Assembly: GCF_018885265.1 (NCBI RefSeq)
Contig: NZ_CP076538.1
Location: 868,001-932,000, forward strand
Direction of reading: 5' to 3'
DNA: 64,000 nt
Origin: Amycolatopsis aidingensis
Lineage (GTDB): Bacteria > Actinomycetota > Actinomycetes > Mycobacteriales > Pseudonocardiaceae
Numbering within the stretch: position 1 is the stretch's first letter; the number at the start of each line of letters is the position of its first letter. The notes below the pieces were generated by a model that did not search any database, was not told the origin of the DNA, and saw nothing but the letters and a program-made list of their open reading frames with translations. Made by a program: the position numbers and the translations under genes. Below are positions 8,597 to 16,348 of this stretch, in pieces.

Positions 8597-9589
8597 ATGC
8601 GGGTGCTGGTCACCGGAGGCGCTGGGTTCATCGGATCGCATTACGTGCGGCAAGCACTATCCGGTGAGTACTCGGCACTCTCCGAAGCCGAAGTAGTCGT
8701 GCTGGACAAGCTCACCTACGCCGGGAACGAGGCGAATCTCGCCCCGGTCGCGGACAGCTCACGATTCCGTTTCGTCAAAGGTGACATCTGCGATGCCGAA
8801 CTGGTGAGCGAGCTGATGACCGGCGTGGACCTGGTGGTGCATTTCGCCGCCGAGTCGCACGTCGACCGCTCCATCGCGGGGTCGGCCGACTTCGTGCTGA
8901 CCAACGTCGTGGGGACGCAGACCCTGCTGCAGGCGGCCCTGCACGCCGAGGTCGGCAAGTTCGTGCACGTGTCCACCGACGAGGTGTACGGCTCGATCGA
9001 GCATGGCTCCTGGCCGGAGGAGCACCCGCTGGAGCCGAACTCCCCGTACTCCGCCTCGAAGGCCTCCTCCGATCTGCTGGCCCGGTCCTTCTACCGCACG
9101 CACGGCCTGCCGGTCTGCGTGACCCGGTGCTCGAACAACTACGGTCCGTACCAGTTCCCGGAAAAGGTTGTCCCGCTGTTCGTGACCAACCTGCTGGACG
9201 GCGCGCAGGTGCCGCTCTACGGCGACGGGATGAACGTGCGCGACTGGCTGCACGTGGACGATCACTGTTACGGCATCCAGCTGGTGGCTGAGCGAGGGCG
9301 ACCAGGGGAGGTCTACAACATCGGTGGCGGCACCGAGCTGACCAACCGGGAACTGACCGAACACCTGCTCGCCGCCCTCGGCGTGGGCTGGGAGATGGTG
9401 CGGCCGGTCGAGGACCGCAAGGGGCACGACCGGCGTTACTCGGTGGACATCACCAAGATCGGCGCTGAGCTAGGCTACCGGCCGCGGATTCCCTTTGACA
9501 CCGGTCTGGCCGACACGGTGCGCTGGTACGCGGAGAACCGCGCGTGGTGGGAACCGCTGAAAGGTCGTGCGGCGCTGACGGAGAGGTGA
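8597..9589 (+). CDS. rmlB: dTDP-glucose 4,6-dehydratase
   Basis: RmlB dehydrates dTDP-glucose to dTDP-4-keto-6-deoxyglucose, the second step of dTDP-rhamnose synthesis. The 330-residue short-chain dehydrogenase starts MRVLVTGGAGFIGSHYV (NAD-binding GGxGxxG). It carries VHFAAESHVDRSI, the catalytic STDEVYG and the YSASK segment (YxxxK). ATG 8597 is chosen because AAAGG lies 8 bases upstream; the frame is open to 8504 but the added residues do not belong to the family. rmlD follows at once, so the pair feeds rhamnose to the WbbL-like transferase downstream. rmlA and rmlC are not in the window. Confidence 0.95.
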   Translation: MRVLVTGGAGFIGSHYVRQALSGEYSALSEAEVVVLDKLTYAGNEANLAPVADSSRFRFVKGDICDAELVSELMTGVDLVVHFAAESHVDRSIAGSADFVLTNVVGTQTLLQAALHAEVGKFVHVSTDEVYGSIEHGSWPEEHPLEPNSPYSASKASSDLLARSFYRTHGLPVCVTRCSNNYGPYQFPEKVVPLFVTNLLDGAQVPLYGDGMNVRDWLHVDDHCYGIQLVAERGRPGEVYNIGGGTELTNRELTEHLLAALGVGWEMVRPVEDRKGHDRRYSVDITKIGAELGYRPRIPFDTGLADTVRWYAENRAWWEPLKGRAALTER

Positions 9590-9594
9590 TCGAG

Positions 9595-10512
9595 GTGGGC
9601 GGACTCAGCCTGCTGGTACCCGGCGGGAGCGGCCAGCTCGGCAAGGAGCTTGCCGCGCTGGGCGAGGAGGCCGGGCTCGAGGTGCGCGCGCCCGGCTCGG
9701 CCGAGCTGGACGTGACCGAGACGGGTGCGGTGGTGGAGGCCGTCGCCGAGCTCGCCGCCCGCGCCGCGGACTCCGGCCGCTACCCGGTGGTACTGAACGC
9801 CGCCGCCTACACCGCGGTGGACGCCGCGGAATCCGATGAGGAGCGGGCGTTCGCGGTGAACGCGGACGGCCCGCGGGTGCTGGCGGCCGCCTGCTCCTCG
9901 CGCCGGGTACCGCTGGTGCACGTCTCCACCGACTACGTGTTCAGCGGGGACGGCGACCGTCCTTACCTTCCCGAGGACCCGCTGGGCCCGCGCAGCGCGT
10001 ACGGGCGGACCAAGGCGGCAGGCGAGGACGCCGTGCTCGGTTCCGGCGCGCAGGCGTGGATCGTGCGGTCCGGCTGGATCTACGGGGTGCACGGGCACAA
10101 CTTCGTCAAGACCATCGTGCGTCTCGAGGGCGAGCGGGACGAGCTGTCCGTTGTGGACGATCAGGTTGGTGGTCCTACGTGGACGGCTGATCTGGCGGCC
10201 GGTCTGGTCGAGCTGGCCGGTGCGATCGCGGATGATCGCGCTCCCGTGGGGCGCATCCTGCACTGCACCGGGGCAGGCCAGGCGAGCTGGTTCGAGCTGG
10301 CGCGTGCGGTGTTCACCGAGCTCGGCGCCGACCCGGAGCGGGTGAAGCCCTGCGGTACCGAGGAGTTCCCGCGTCCGGCCCCGCGCCCGGCGTACTCGGT
10401 GCTGTCCGCGGATGCCTGGCGGGATGCCGGGCTGACCCCGCTGCGGTCCTGGCGGGAGGCGCTGAGTGTCTTCTTCGCCAGGCATGCCGATCAGCTGCGC
10501 GGCACTGCGTAG
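9595..10512 (+). CDS. rmlD: dTDP-4-dehydrorhamnose reductase
   Basis: RmlD performs the last, NADPH-dependent step to dTDP-L-rhamnose. The 305-residue protein begins VGGLSLLVPGGSGQLGKEL, the GxxGxxG-like nucleotide loop. It contains NAAAYTAVDAAE near residue 68, VHVSTDYVFSGDG near residue 110 and the YGRTKAAGE segment with the catalytic tyrosine and lysine. GTG 9595 is preferred: the strong GGAGAGG ends 8 bases before it, whereas GTG 9586, overlapping the rmlB stop, would have no usable spacer. The gene is translationally linked to rmlB. In mycobacteria rmlD is directly followed by wbbL; here about 8 kb of other genes lie between them. Confidence 0.93.
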   Translation: MGGLSLLVPGGSGQLGKELAALGEEAGLEVRAPGSAELDVTETGAVVEAVAELAARAADSGRYPVVLNAAAYTAVDAAESDEERAFAVNADGPRVLAAACSSRRVPLVHVSTDYVFSGDGDRPYLPEDPLGPRSAYGRTKAAGEDAVLGSGAQAWIVRSGWIYGVHGHNFVKTIVRLEGERDELSVVDDQVGGPTWTADLAAGLVELAGAIADDRAPVGRILHCTGAGQASWFELARAVFTELGADPERVKPCGTEEFPRPAPRPAYSVLSADAWRDAGLTPLRSWREALSVFFARHADQLRGTA

Positions 10513-10553
10513 CTGATCGGTCCGGGCCCGGCCGACTTTCGTCGGTTGCCGTT

Positions 10554-10567
10554 GTGGTCTAGACCAC
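10554..10567. promoter_or_regulatory. DasR-type operator (dre) GTGGTCTAGACCAC
   Basis: This is a perfect 14-bp palindrome, and its core TGGTCTAGACCA equals the known binding consensus of DasR, the GntR-family regulator of GlcNAc and chitin use in actinomycetes. It lies 46 bases before the ATG of the secreted GH18-like gene, overlapping the place of its promoter. It suggests repression relieved by glucosamine-6-phosphate. The dasR gene itself is not in the window. Confidence 0.8.
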
Positions 10568-10613
10568 CTAGCGTCGAATGTTCTCGACATCGACGTTGGG
10601 CGGTGAGTTCGGT

Positions 10614-11588
10614 ATGAGCAGAATCGGGACCCGGATCGCATCCGTGCTCGGTGGCTGCGCGCTCGCGATCACGCTGGCGCCGGCCGGGCAGGCACAGGCA
10701 CAACCGGCTGGGCACGCGGCGCTGGCGGGGCAATCGGCACCGTACATCGACATCACCATGCCGGAGCCGTCCCTTGCCGAGGTCGCGCGGGAGACGGGGC
10801 ACAAGACGTTCACGCTCGCCTTCGCGCTCGGCGACTACTCGGGCTGCAACCCGTCATGGGGCGGCACGATTCCGCTGGACAACGAGCGGATCCTGAGCGA
10901 CATCAGCGAGTTGCAGGCGATGGGCGGCCAGGTGATCGTGGCGACCGGCGGTGCCGTCGGGCCGTACCTCGAGCACACCTGCCGTTCGGCGGACGCGCTC
11001 ACCGAGGCGTACCGGACCATCCTGGACACCGTGGGCACCAACCATCTGGATGTGGACGTGGAGGCCGCCATCCCGCACGACATGGTGAACACCGCACTGG
11101 CCCGGTTGCAGGCCGAGCGGGGCACCAGCGTGAGCTACACCCTGCGGGTGCAGGGCGATGACTACGGCCTGGATCCGTACTCGGTCTCGGTGCTGCGCAG
11201 TGCCGCCGCGCATGGGGTGGACGTGCTGGTCAACCCGATGACCATGGAGTTCGGCACCTCCCGGCCGAACTGGGGTGACGCGGTGATCGCCGCCGCGGAG
11301 AGCGTGCTGGGCCAGATGCGCGACATCTGGCCGGATCGGGCCGAGGCCGAGCTGAAGCGCAGGCTCGGGGTCACCCCGATGATCGGGCGCAACTTCAACG
11401 GCAAGATCTTCCGGCAGGCGGACGCGAACAAGCTGGTGAACTGGGCGAGCGCGAACCAGATCGGGCTGCTCGCCTTCTGGTCGGTGGGCAGGGACAACGG
11501 CTCTTGCCCCGGCGGCGGCGTTTCCCCGACCTGCAGCAGCATCGCCCAATCGGAGTACGAGTTCACCAACATATTCAGCCGCTTCTAG
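10614..11588 (+). CDS. secreted GH18-like (chitinase-like) protein
   Basis: The 324-residue protein has a Sec signal peptide (MSRIGTRIASVLGGCALAIT then APAGQAQAQ). The mature domain resembles glycoside hydrolase 18 TIM barrels. The strand-4 motif NHLDVDVE has Asp146, Asp148 and Glu150 in the DxDxE arrangement, Glu being the catalytic acid; the first Asp of the longer DxxDxDxE form is Asn143. No separate chitin-binding domain is visible. ATG 10614 has GGTGAG 7 bases upstream. The DasR-type palindrome in front supports a role in chitin or GlcNAc-polymer use. The gene converges on a glycosyltransferase across a large repeat hairpin. Confidence 0.8.
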   Translation: MSRIGTRIASVLGGCALAITLAPAGQAQAQPAGHAALAGQSAPYIDITMPEPSLAEVARETGHKTFTLAFALGDYSGCNPSWGGTIPLDNERILSDISELQAMGGQVIVATGGAVGPYLEHTCRSADALTEAYRTILDTVGTNHLDVDVEAAIPHDMVNTALARLQAERGTSVSYTLRVQGDDYGLDPYSVSVLRSAAAHGVDVLVNPMTMEFGTSRPNWGDAVIAAAESVLGQMRDIWPDRAEAELKRRLGVTPMIGRNFNGKIFRQADANKLVNWASANQIGLLAFWSVGRDNGSCPGGGVSPTCSSIAQSEYEFTNIFSRF

Positions 11589-11606
11589 CCCGGTAACCCT
11601 TATTGA

Positions 11607-11745
11607 CCGTACGCAAACAGCAAACTCGCGTGCATGAGCGGCAAACACGCGCGCGTGGACGGCAAACACGCCGGGGCTCGGCGTGTTTGCCGTCTGCGTA
11701 CGCGTGTTTGCTCCCCACGCGCACGCGTTGGCTGTTTGCGTACGG
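11607..11745. repeat. GTTTGCCG repeat cluster 2, a nested long inverted repeat
   Basis: The spacer between two convergent genes is filled by units GGCAAACACGCGCGCGTGGAC on one side and their inverse on the other. The outer arms CCGTACGCAAACAGC (11607-11621) and GCTGTTTGCGTACGG (11731-11745) match over all 15 bases. The inner arms are a second perfect stem. The unit is the same as in clusters 1 and 3, but here the copies are arranged head-on, making the whole region self-complementary. Confidence 0.85.
11658..11694. terminator. 15-bp perfect hairpin, probable bidirectional terminator
   Basis: GACGGCAAACACGCC (11658-11672) pairs perfectly with GGCGTGTTTGCCGTC (11680-11694) around a 7-base loop. 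It stands between the 3' ends of the GH18-like gene and the reverse-strand glycosyltransferase operon. No U-tract follows on either strand, which is common for actinobacterial hairpins. Terminator function is inferred from position and stability. Confidence 0.5.
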
Positions 11746-11749
11746 CCAA

Positions 11750-12844
11750 CTAGCGGGCGGCTGCTTGGCGATAGGCGCCGACGGTGAGTTCGGCGCAGCG
11801 GCGCCAGGTGAAACCGGCGGCGTGCGCGCGGCGCCGTGCCGAGGCCGACGCCAGGTGGACCTCGCCGACGGCGGCGCGCAGGGCCCCGGTAAGGGCGTCC
11901 ACATCGTCATACGGCACCAGGGCGGCGTTGCCGTCGGTGATCTCGCGCAACGCCGGGATGTCCGAGCACACAACCGGCACGTCACAGGCCATGGCCTCCA
12001 GCACCGGTAGCCCGAAACCCTCGTCCCTGGAGGGCAGCACCAGCGCCGAAGCGCCTGCGACCACACTGCGAAGGTCCACTTCGGACAGGTAGCCCAGCTG
12101 GAGGGTGCGCTCGGCACGCGGGTGCGGGCCGGGACCCGCGAGCACCAGCGGCGGCAGGTCGGGGGCCGCGGCGTGGGTGCGGCGCAGCCAGTCCAGCCCT
12201 TTGCGCGGGCCCGCGGCGCCGACGAACAGCAGGTACCGCGCGGGCAGGCCGATCCGCTCGCGCAGCTCCATACCCGGCGGCCGCCCGGTGAACCAGGCCG
12301 GGTCCACCCCGAGCGGGGTCACCACGATCTTCTCCCGGTCCACGTCCAGCCGTTCGGCCACCGCGTCGGCAACCGCCGCGGTCGGCGTGCAGATCGCCTT
12401 CGCCCGCGCCGCGCCCTTGCGTACCAGCGCGGGCACCTCCCGGTCACTCGGCGCCAGCTCTTGCGGGGCATCAAGGAAGGCGAGGTCGTGGATGGTCAGC
12501 ACCCCGGCGGCACGCAGGCTCGCGGGCAGCACGAAGTTGGTGCCGTGCACGACATCACTACGCCCGGCGAACAGCTCCACCGGCGGGAAATCCGAACGCA
12601 GCCACGCCCTGCGCAACGCCCGCGCGGCCACCGGCATCCCGCGGGCACGCATCCCGTGCGGCAGCACCGAACGCAACCGCCGCCAGCCGCGCAGGGTGAA
12701 CGCCACGGCTCGGGTGTCCACACCGGACATCGAGGCGAGCTCCTCGGAAAGCGATGCCGTGTACCGGCCTACCCCGGTCCGGTCGCCGAGCAGCGGAGTA
12801 CCGTCCAGGAGTACCCGAAGCGGGCGGTCAGCCGGATCATTCAT
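11750..12844 (-). CDS. GT4 family glycosyltransferase
   Basis: The 364-residue GT-B glycosyltransferase has an N-terminal acceptor domain (VLLDGTPLLGDRTGVGRYT) and a C-terminal GT4 nucleotide-sugar domain. The latter shows FVGAAGPRKGLDWL and the retaining-enzyme signature SRDEGFGLPVLEAMACDVPV (EX7E). ATG 12844 overlaps the end of the upstream GT2-GT4 gene by 8 bases, so the two are translationally coupled. The donor sugar and acceptor cannot be read from the sequence. Context (rhamnose and mannose activation genes on both sides) suggests an envelope glycan. It is the last gene of a reverse-strand unit starting at 15368. Confidence 0.88.
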   Translation of the reverse strand: MNDPADRPLRVLLDGTPLLGDRTGVGRYTASLSEELASMSGVDTRAVAFTLRGWRRLRSVLPHGMRARGMPVAARALRRAWLRSDFPPVELFAGRSDVVHGTNFVLPASLRAAGVLTIHDLAFLDAPQELAPSDREVPALVRKGAARAKAICTPTAAVADAVAERLDVDREKIVVTPLGVDPAWFTGRPPGMELRERIGLPARYLLFVGAAGPRKGLDWLRRTHAAAPDLPPLVLAGPGPHPRAERTLQLGYLSEVDLRSVVAGASALVLPSRDEGFGLPVLEAMACDVPVVCSDIPALREITDGNAALVPYDDVDALTGALRAAVGEVHLASASARRRAHAAGFTWRRCAELTVGAYRQAAAR

Positions 12845-15368
12845 CGCCGGTTCGCCGTCCGCCGAGCCTGCCCCTGGCAAGCCGCAGCGCCCGGCCGCCG
12901 ACCCGCCGGATGAGCTCCCGCGGCCCGCCCTCGGTAAGGTACTCCCGCATCAGCCCCAGGTCCCGGCGGAGCAACTCCTTGCCACGCAAGGGATCCGCGG
13001 GCGCAAGATGATCGACGCCGGGCAGCCGGTCGGCGGCGGGACGCGGGTCGCGGCAGAACTCCACCAGCGGCTCCAGCACCCGCGGCCAGGTGTAGCGCTC
13101 GGCGACCTGCCGGATGCGTTCCACGCAGGCGGCCGCGAACTCGGTGTCGTAGAGCGACTTCTCCAGCGCCTCGGCCAGCGCGTCCACATCCTCGGCCGGT
13201 ACCACCACGCCCAGCCGCTCGGTGCGCACCAGGTCGGCCATGGCGTCCCCGTCGGTGGTGACGATCGGCAGCCCGGCCCACAGGTAGTCCAGCACCCTGG
13301 TACGGAAGGCGAAGGTGGTCTCCACGTGCTCGAAATGCGTGGTCACCCCGCAGTCGGCGTCCAGCAGCCAGTTCTGCCGTTCCCCGTAAGGGACCCAGTG
13401 CTCGTTGAAGAACACGTGCTTGTCCGTCAGCCCCAGCGAGTCGGCCAGCCGCGCGGTCTGCGCGCCGATGCTCATCTCGGTGACCTCCGGATTGGGATGC
13501 CGCATCCCGAGGAACACCAGCCGGACGTCCCCGCGCCGCTCGCGCAGCCGGTCGATCGCGCGCACCAGGGTCAGCGGGTCGAACCAGCTGTACACCCCGC
13601 CCGCCCAGAGCACCACGTGATCGGTCTCGGAGATGTTCAGGGTGGCACGCAATCCGGGGCCGGTGCGTTGCGGCGCCTGCTCGGACAGCCCGAACGGCAC
13701 CACCGCGAGCAGGGACTGCGTGGTGGGGTCGGCGTCGTACAGCCGGGGGGAGAGCCTGCCGAGCGCGGCCAGGTGGCCGAGCCAGAAATGCCGTTGCCGC
13801 TCCGATGCACACAGGAAGAAGTCCCCGCGCTCCAGCTGCGCGTCCAGCACCCTGGTGACGCCGATCAGGTCCGCGGCCCGCCGGTCGTCGGCCGCGTCCT
13901 TGCCCTGCTCGAGCAGTTCCAGGTGCATCGGATCGTACAGGTCGCAGACCACGAGCTTGTGCTGGTGCTGCTTCTTCAGCGCGGGCGCCATCTCCAGCAC
14001 GTGTCCCTGCAGGATGACGACCTCGGCCCACTCGACCGGCTCGGCGAGGTCGCGCCGCCTGGCCGCGGACACCTGGAAGGGCGCGGGCGGTGGATCGGCC
14101 ACCGGGTTCACCGTGACCAGCCGGACCTCGTGCTCGGCGGCCAGCACCGAGGCGATGTTCCAGGCCCGGATGGCCGGGCCTGCCATCCGCTCGGTCAGCG
14201 CGTCGCCGGTGAGCACCAGCACCCTGCGCCGCCTGCCGAAGGCGTCCTCGATGCCGAAGGCCTCGGCCAGCACGTCATGCGCCGCGAGGTAACGGGGCAG
14301 CGGGTAGGCTGGCTCGAGCGCCTTGCGCAGCAGGGGGACCAGGTCGGCGTCGGTGCGCACCCGCGCGGCCTGCTCCACCGCGCGGGACTCGGCCAGGCCG
14401 GGCAGCAGCTCGACGAACTGGTCCATCGCCAACAGCCCGGCCAGCGCGCTGCGCGGCACCGGCACCGGATCGGTCTCGATCGGGCCGACCCCGCGCTGCA
14501 GGTCCAGCCGGGTCGGGTCCAGCTCGCCGCGGGCGGTGGCCCGGCGCGCGGTGAGCGCCAGCGCGGCGGGCAGCGCGCGGGCCAGCGTCTCGGCGGAAAG
14601 GTTCTTGTACATGGCCGCCAGGGCGTTGCGCTCCAGCAGGAAGGTCTCCCGCCCGGTGTCCGGGGCGTCCAGCTCGGCCATGGTCGCGTGGTGCCGGTGG
14701 TAGGCGATCGAGGCAGGCACGTACCGCACCCGCCAGCCGCGCAGGTTGAGCCGCCAGCCCAGGTCCACGTCCTCGTAGAACATGAAGAAGCGCTCGTCGA
14801 AGCCACCGAGCTCGGCGAACGCCCCGGCCCGCACGAACATGGCCGAGCCGGTGCCGAACAGTACGTCCTTGGCCACCTCGTGCTCGGCGGGGTCCAGCTC
14901 GGCCAGCCGGGTGCCCGCGTGCCGCTTGTACCCCATGCCGAACCAGGTAAGGCCAGCGTCCACGAAGTCGGCGGACTCGCCGTCCCAGTCCAGCACCTTG
15001 CTGGCCACCGCGGCCACCCGCGGCTCGGCGCGCAGCACCGAGACGGCGGCGCGGGCCCAGTTGCGGTGCGGCCGGGCGTCGTTGTTCAGGAAGGCAAGCA
15101 CGGTGCCCTTGGCATGCCGGGCACCCAGGTTGCAGCCACCGGCGAAGCCAAGGTTCGCGCCCGACTCCACGATCCGCGTCCCGGGCACCGCGGCGCGGAT
15201 CCGGCGCACGTCGTCCCCGCCGGAGGCGTTGTCCACGCAGATGATGTCCAGCCGCGGGTAGTCCAGCTCGCTGGTCAGGGCGTGCAGGCAGGTGATGGTG
15301 TCGTCGGCGCCGCGGTAGTTCACCACGATCACCGAGACGACCGGCTGGTTCGAATCCCCCTTGGTCAC
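12837..15368 (-). CDS. two-domain GT2-GT4 glycosyltransferase fusion
   Basis: The 843-residue protein joins two catalytic domains. Residues 1-270 are a GT2 (rhamnosyltransferase-like) GT-A domain with VSVIVVNYRGADDT, CVDNASGGDDV, the DxD-like FLNNDARPH, GGFDERFFMFYEDVDLGWR and YHRHHAT. After a linker, residues about 380-780 form a GT-B domain of GT4 type with VLVLTGDALTERMAGPAIR, LWAGGVYSWFDPLTLVRAI and VLDYLWAGLPIVTTDGDAMA. A basic arginine-rich tail follows. GTG 15368 has AAGGAG 8 bases upstream. Such fusions may add two sugars in sequence to one acceptor. No membrane segment is seen, so it should act on the cytoplasmic face. Confidence 0.88.
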   Translation of the reverse strand: MTKGDSNQPVVSVIVVNYRGADDTITCLHALTSELDYPRLDIICVDNASGGDDVRRIRAAVPGTRIVESGANLGFAGGCNLGARHAKGTVLAFLNNDARPHRNWARAAVSVLRAEPRVAAVASKVLDWDGESADFVDAGLTWFGMGYKRHAGTRLAELDPAEHEVAKDVLFGTGSAMFVRAGAFAELGGFDERFFMFYEDVDLGWRLNLRGWRVRYVPASIAYHRHHATMAELDAPDTGRETFLLERNALAAMYKNLSAETLARALPAALALTARRATARGELDPTRLDLQRGVGPIETDPVPVPRSALAGLLAMDQFVELLPGLAESRAVEQAARVRTDADLVPLLRKALEPAYPLPRYLAAHDVLAEAFGIEDAFGRRRRVLVLTGDALTERMAGPAIRAWNIASVLAAEHEVRLVTVNPVADPPPAPFQVSAARRRDLAEPVEWAEVVILQGHVLEMAPALKKQHQHKLVVCDLYDPMHLELLEQGKDAADDRRAADLIGVTRVLDAQLERGDFFLCASERQRHFWLGHLAALGRLSPRLYDADPTTQSLLAVVPFGLSEQAPQRTGPGLRATLNISETDHVVLWAGGVYSWFDPLTLVRAIDRLRERRGDVRLVFLGMRHPNPEVTEMSIGAQTARLADSLGLTDKHVFFNEHWVPYGERQNWLLDADCGVTTHFEHVETTFAFRTRVLDYLWAGLPIVTTDGDAMADLVRTERLGVVVPAEDVDALAEALEKSLYDTEFAAACVERIRQVAERYTWPRVLEPLVEFCRDPRPAADRLPGVDHLAPADPLRGKELLRRDLGLMREYLTEGGPRELIRRVGGRALRLARGRLGGRRTGDE

Positions 15369-15405
15369 CGCCGCAACTCCTTAACACTCGCGCCGTCGCG
15401 CCAGC

Positions 15406-16329
15406 TTAACGGCCTGCCCACGCTCGCAGGACCTCGCCTCGGTCCAGCGCCGCGCGCGCCCCGATCGCTCGTCGTGCCGACAGCGTGGCCGGCAGCCTGC
15501 CGAGCACCTCGGCCAGCACCCGGCAGCGCAGCCGGAGCCGGAAGTTGGCCGCTGCGGGCCGGCCCCGGCGCAGTGGCAGCACGGCGGTGAGCGCCGCGAA
15601 CCGGGCGAGCTGGGCCAGCGCCGTCCGGGCCGGGGCGCAGCGCAGCAGCATGAGCAGCCGGTTGCGTTCGTTCCACCGATGGAAGGCCACCGAGCCGGGG
15701 CGGGTGCTGGCGCCGTGCCGGTGCCGCACCACCGCCTGCTCCAGCACGCCGATCCGCCACCCGGCCAGCCGCAGCCGCCAGGCGGTGTCGGTGTCCTCGT
15801 AGTAGCAGAAGAACTCCGCGGGGACCCCGCCCGCGGCGCGCAGGGCCGCGGTGCGCAGCAGCACCGCCCCGCCGCAGAAGCCGAAGGCTGGCCAGCCGCC
15901 GGTGCGGTCCGCGCCATGCCCGTCGGCGGTGAGCCGCACGCCGACCGACTGCGCGGTCCCGTCGGCGCGCTCCAGCCTGCAGCCCACCGCGGCGAGGCCG
16001 CGCTCGGCGAGCAGGGCGTCCTCCAGCAGGCCGAGCCAGTCCGGCCGCGGGACGGCGTCGTCGTTCAGCCAGGCGACCAGCGGCGTGTCCACTGCGGACA
16101 ACCCGGCCGCGATCCCGCCCGCGTACCCGGTGTTACGGGGCAGCCGCAGCACCTCCGGGGCGCTGGGGTGCGCCGCGAGCAGGTCGGCGGTGCCGTCGTC
16201 CGAGGCGTTGTCGATCACCAGGATCCGATGTGGACGATCCTGGGCGGCCAGGGCGTCCAGGCACTCGCCGAGGTGACCTATGCCACGCCAGGTGACGACG
16301 AGGACCGTCGTGGTGACGGGTGCGGGCAC
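15406..16329 (-). CDS. GT2 family glycosyltransferase
   Basis: The 307-residue GT-A transferase begins VPAPVTTTVLVVTWRG. It shows VIDNASDDGTADLL, the metal-binding region AWLNDDAVPRPDW, GFCGGAVLLRTAAL and FFCYYEDTDTAWRLRLAGW, all features of the rhamnosyltransferase-like GT2 subfamily. GTG 16329 is chosen because TATTCT stands 7 bases upstream and the family N-terminus begins there; the longer frame reaches into the divergent gene. It ends 37 bases before the GT2-GT4 fusion and is probably the first gene of the reverse-strand glycosyltransferase unit. Substrate unknown. Confidence 0.85.
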   Translation of the reverse strand: MPAPVTTTVLVVTWRGIGHLGECLDALAAQDRPHRILVIDNASDDGTADLLAAHPSAPEVLRLPRNTGYAGGIAAGLSAVDTPLVAWLNDDAVPRPDWLGLLEDALLAERGLAAVGCRLERADGTAQSVGVRLTADGHGADRTGGWPAFGFCGGAVLLRTAALRAAGGVPAEFFCYYEDTDTAWRLRLAGWRIGVLEQAVVRHRHGASTRPGSVAFHRWNERNRLLMLLRCAPARTALAQLARFAALTAVLPLRRGRPAAANFRLRLRCRVLAEVLGRLPATLSARRAIGARAALDRGEVLRAWAGR

Positions 16330-16335
16330 GCGGAG

Positions 16336-16342
16336 CAGAATA
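16336..16342. promoter_or_regulatory. overlapping divergent -10 elements of two leaderless genes
   Basis: Forward CAGAAT (16336-16341) is followed by 7 bases and GTG 16349. On the reverse strand TATTCT (16342-16337) is followed by 7 bases and GTG 16329. The two hexamers share five base pairs, and the start codons are only 19 bases apart. If both are real, the two glycosyltransferase genes cannot bind polymerase at the same time. Confidence 0.5.
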
Positions 16343-16348
16343 GCGCCC

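Noticed and set aside
12105..15590. A 1161-codon open frame on the forward strand opposite the two reverse glycosyltransferase genes
   Set aside because: It is the antisense shadow of real GT2/GT4 genes, with low-complexity His/Gly/Arg-rich translation and no domain; long antisense frames are normal at this GC content.
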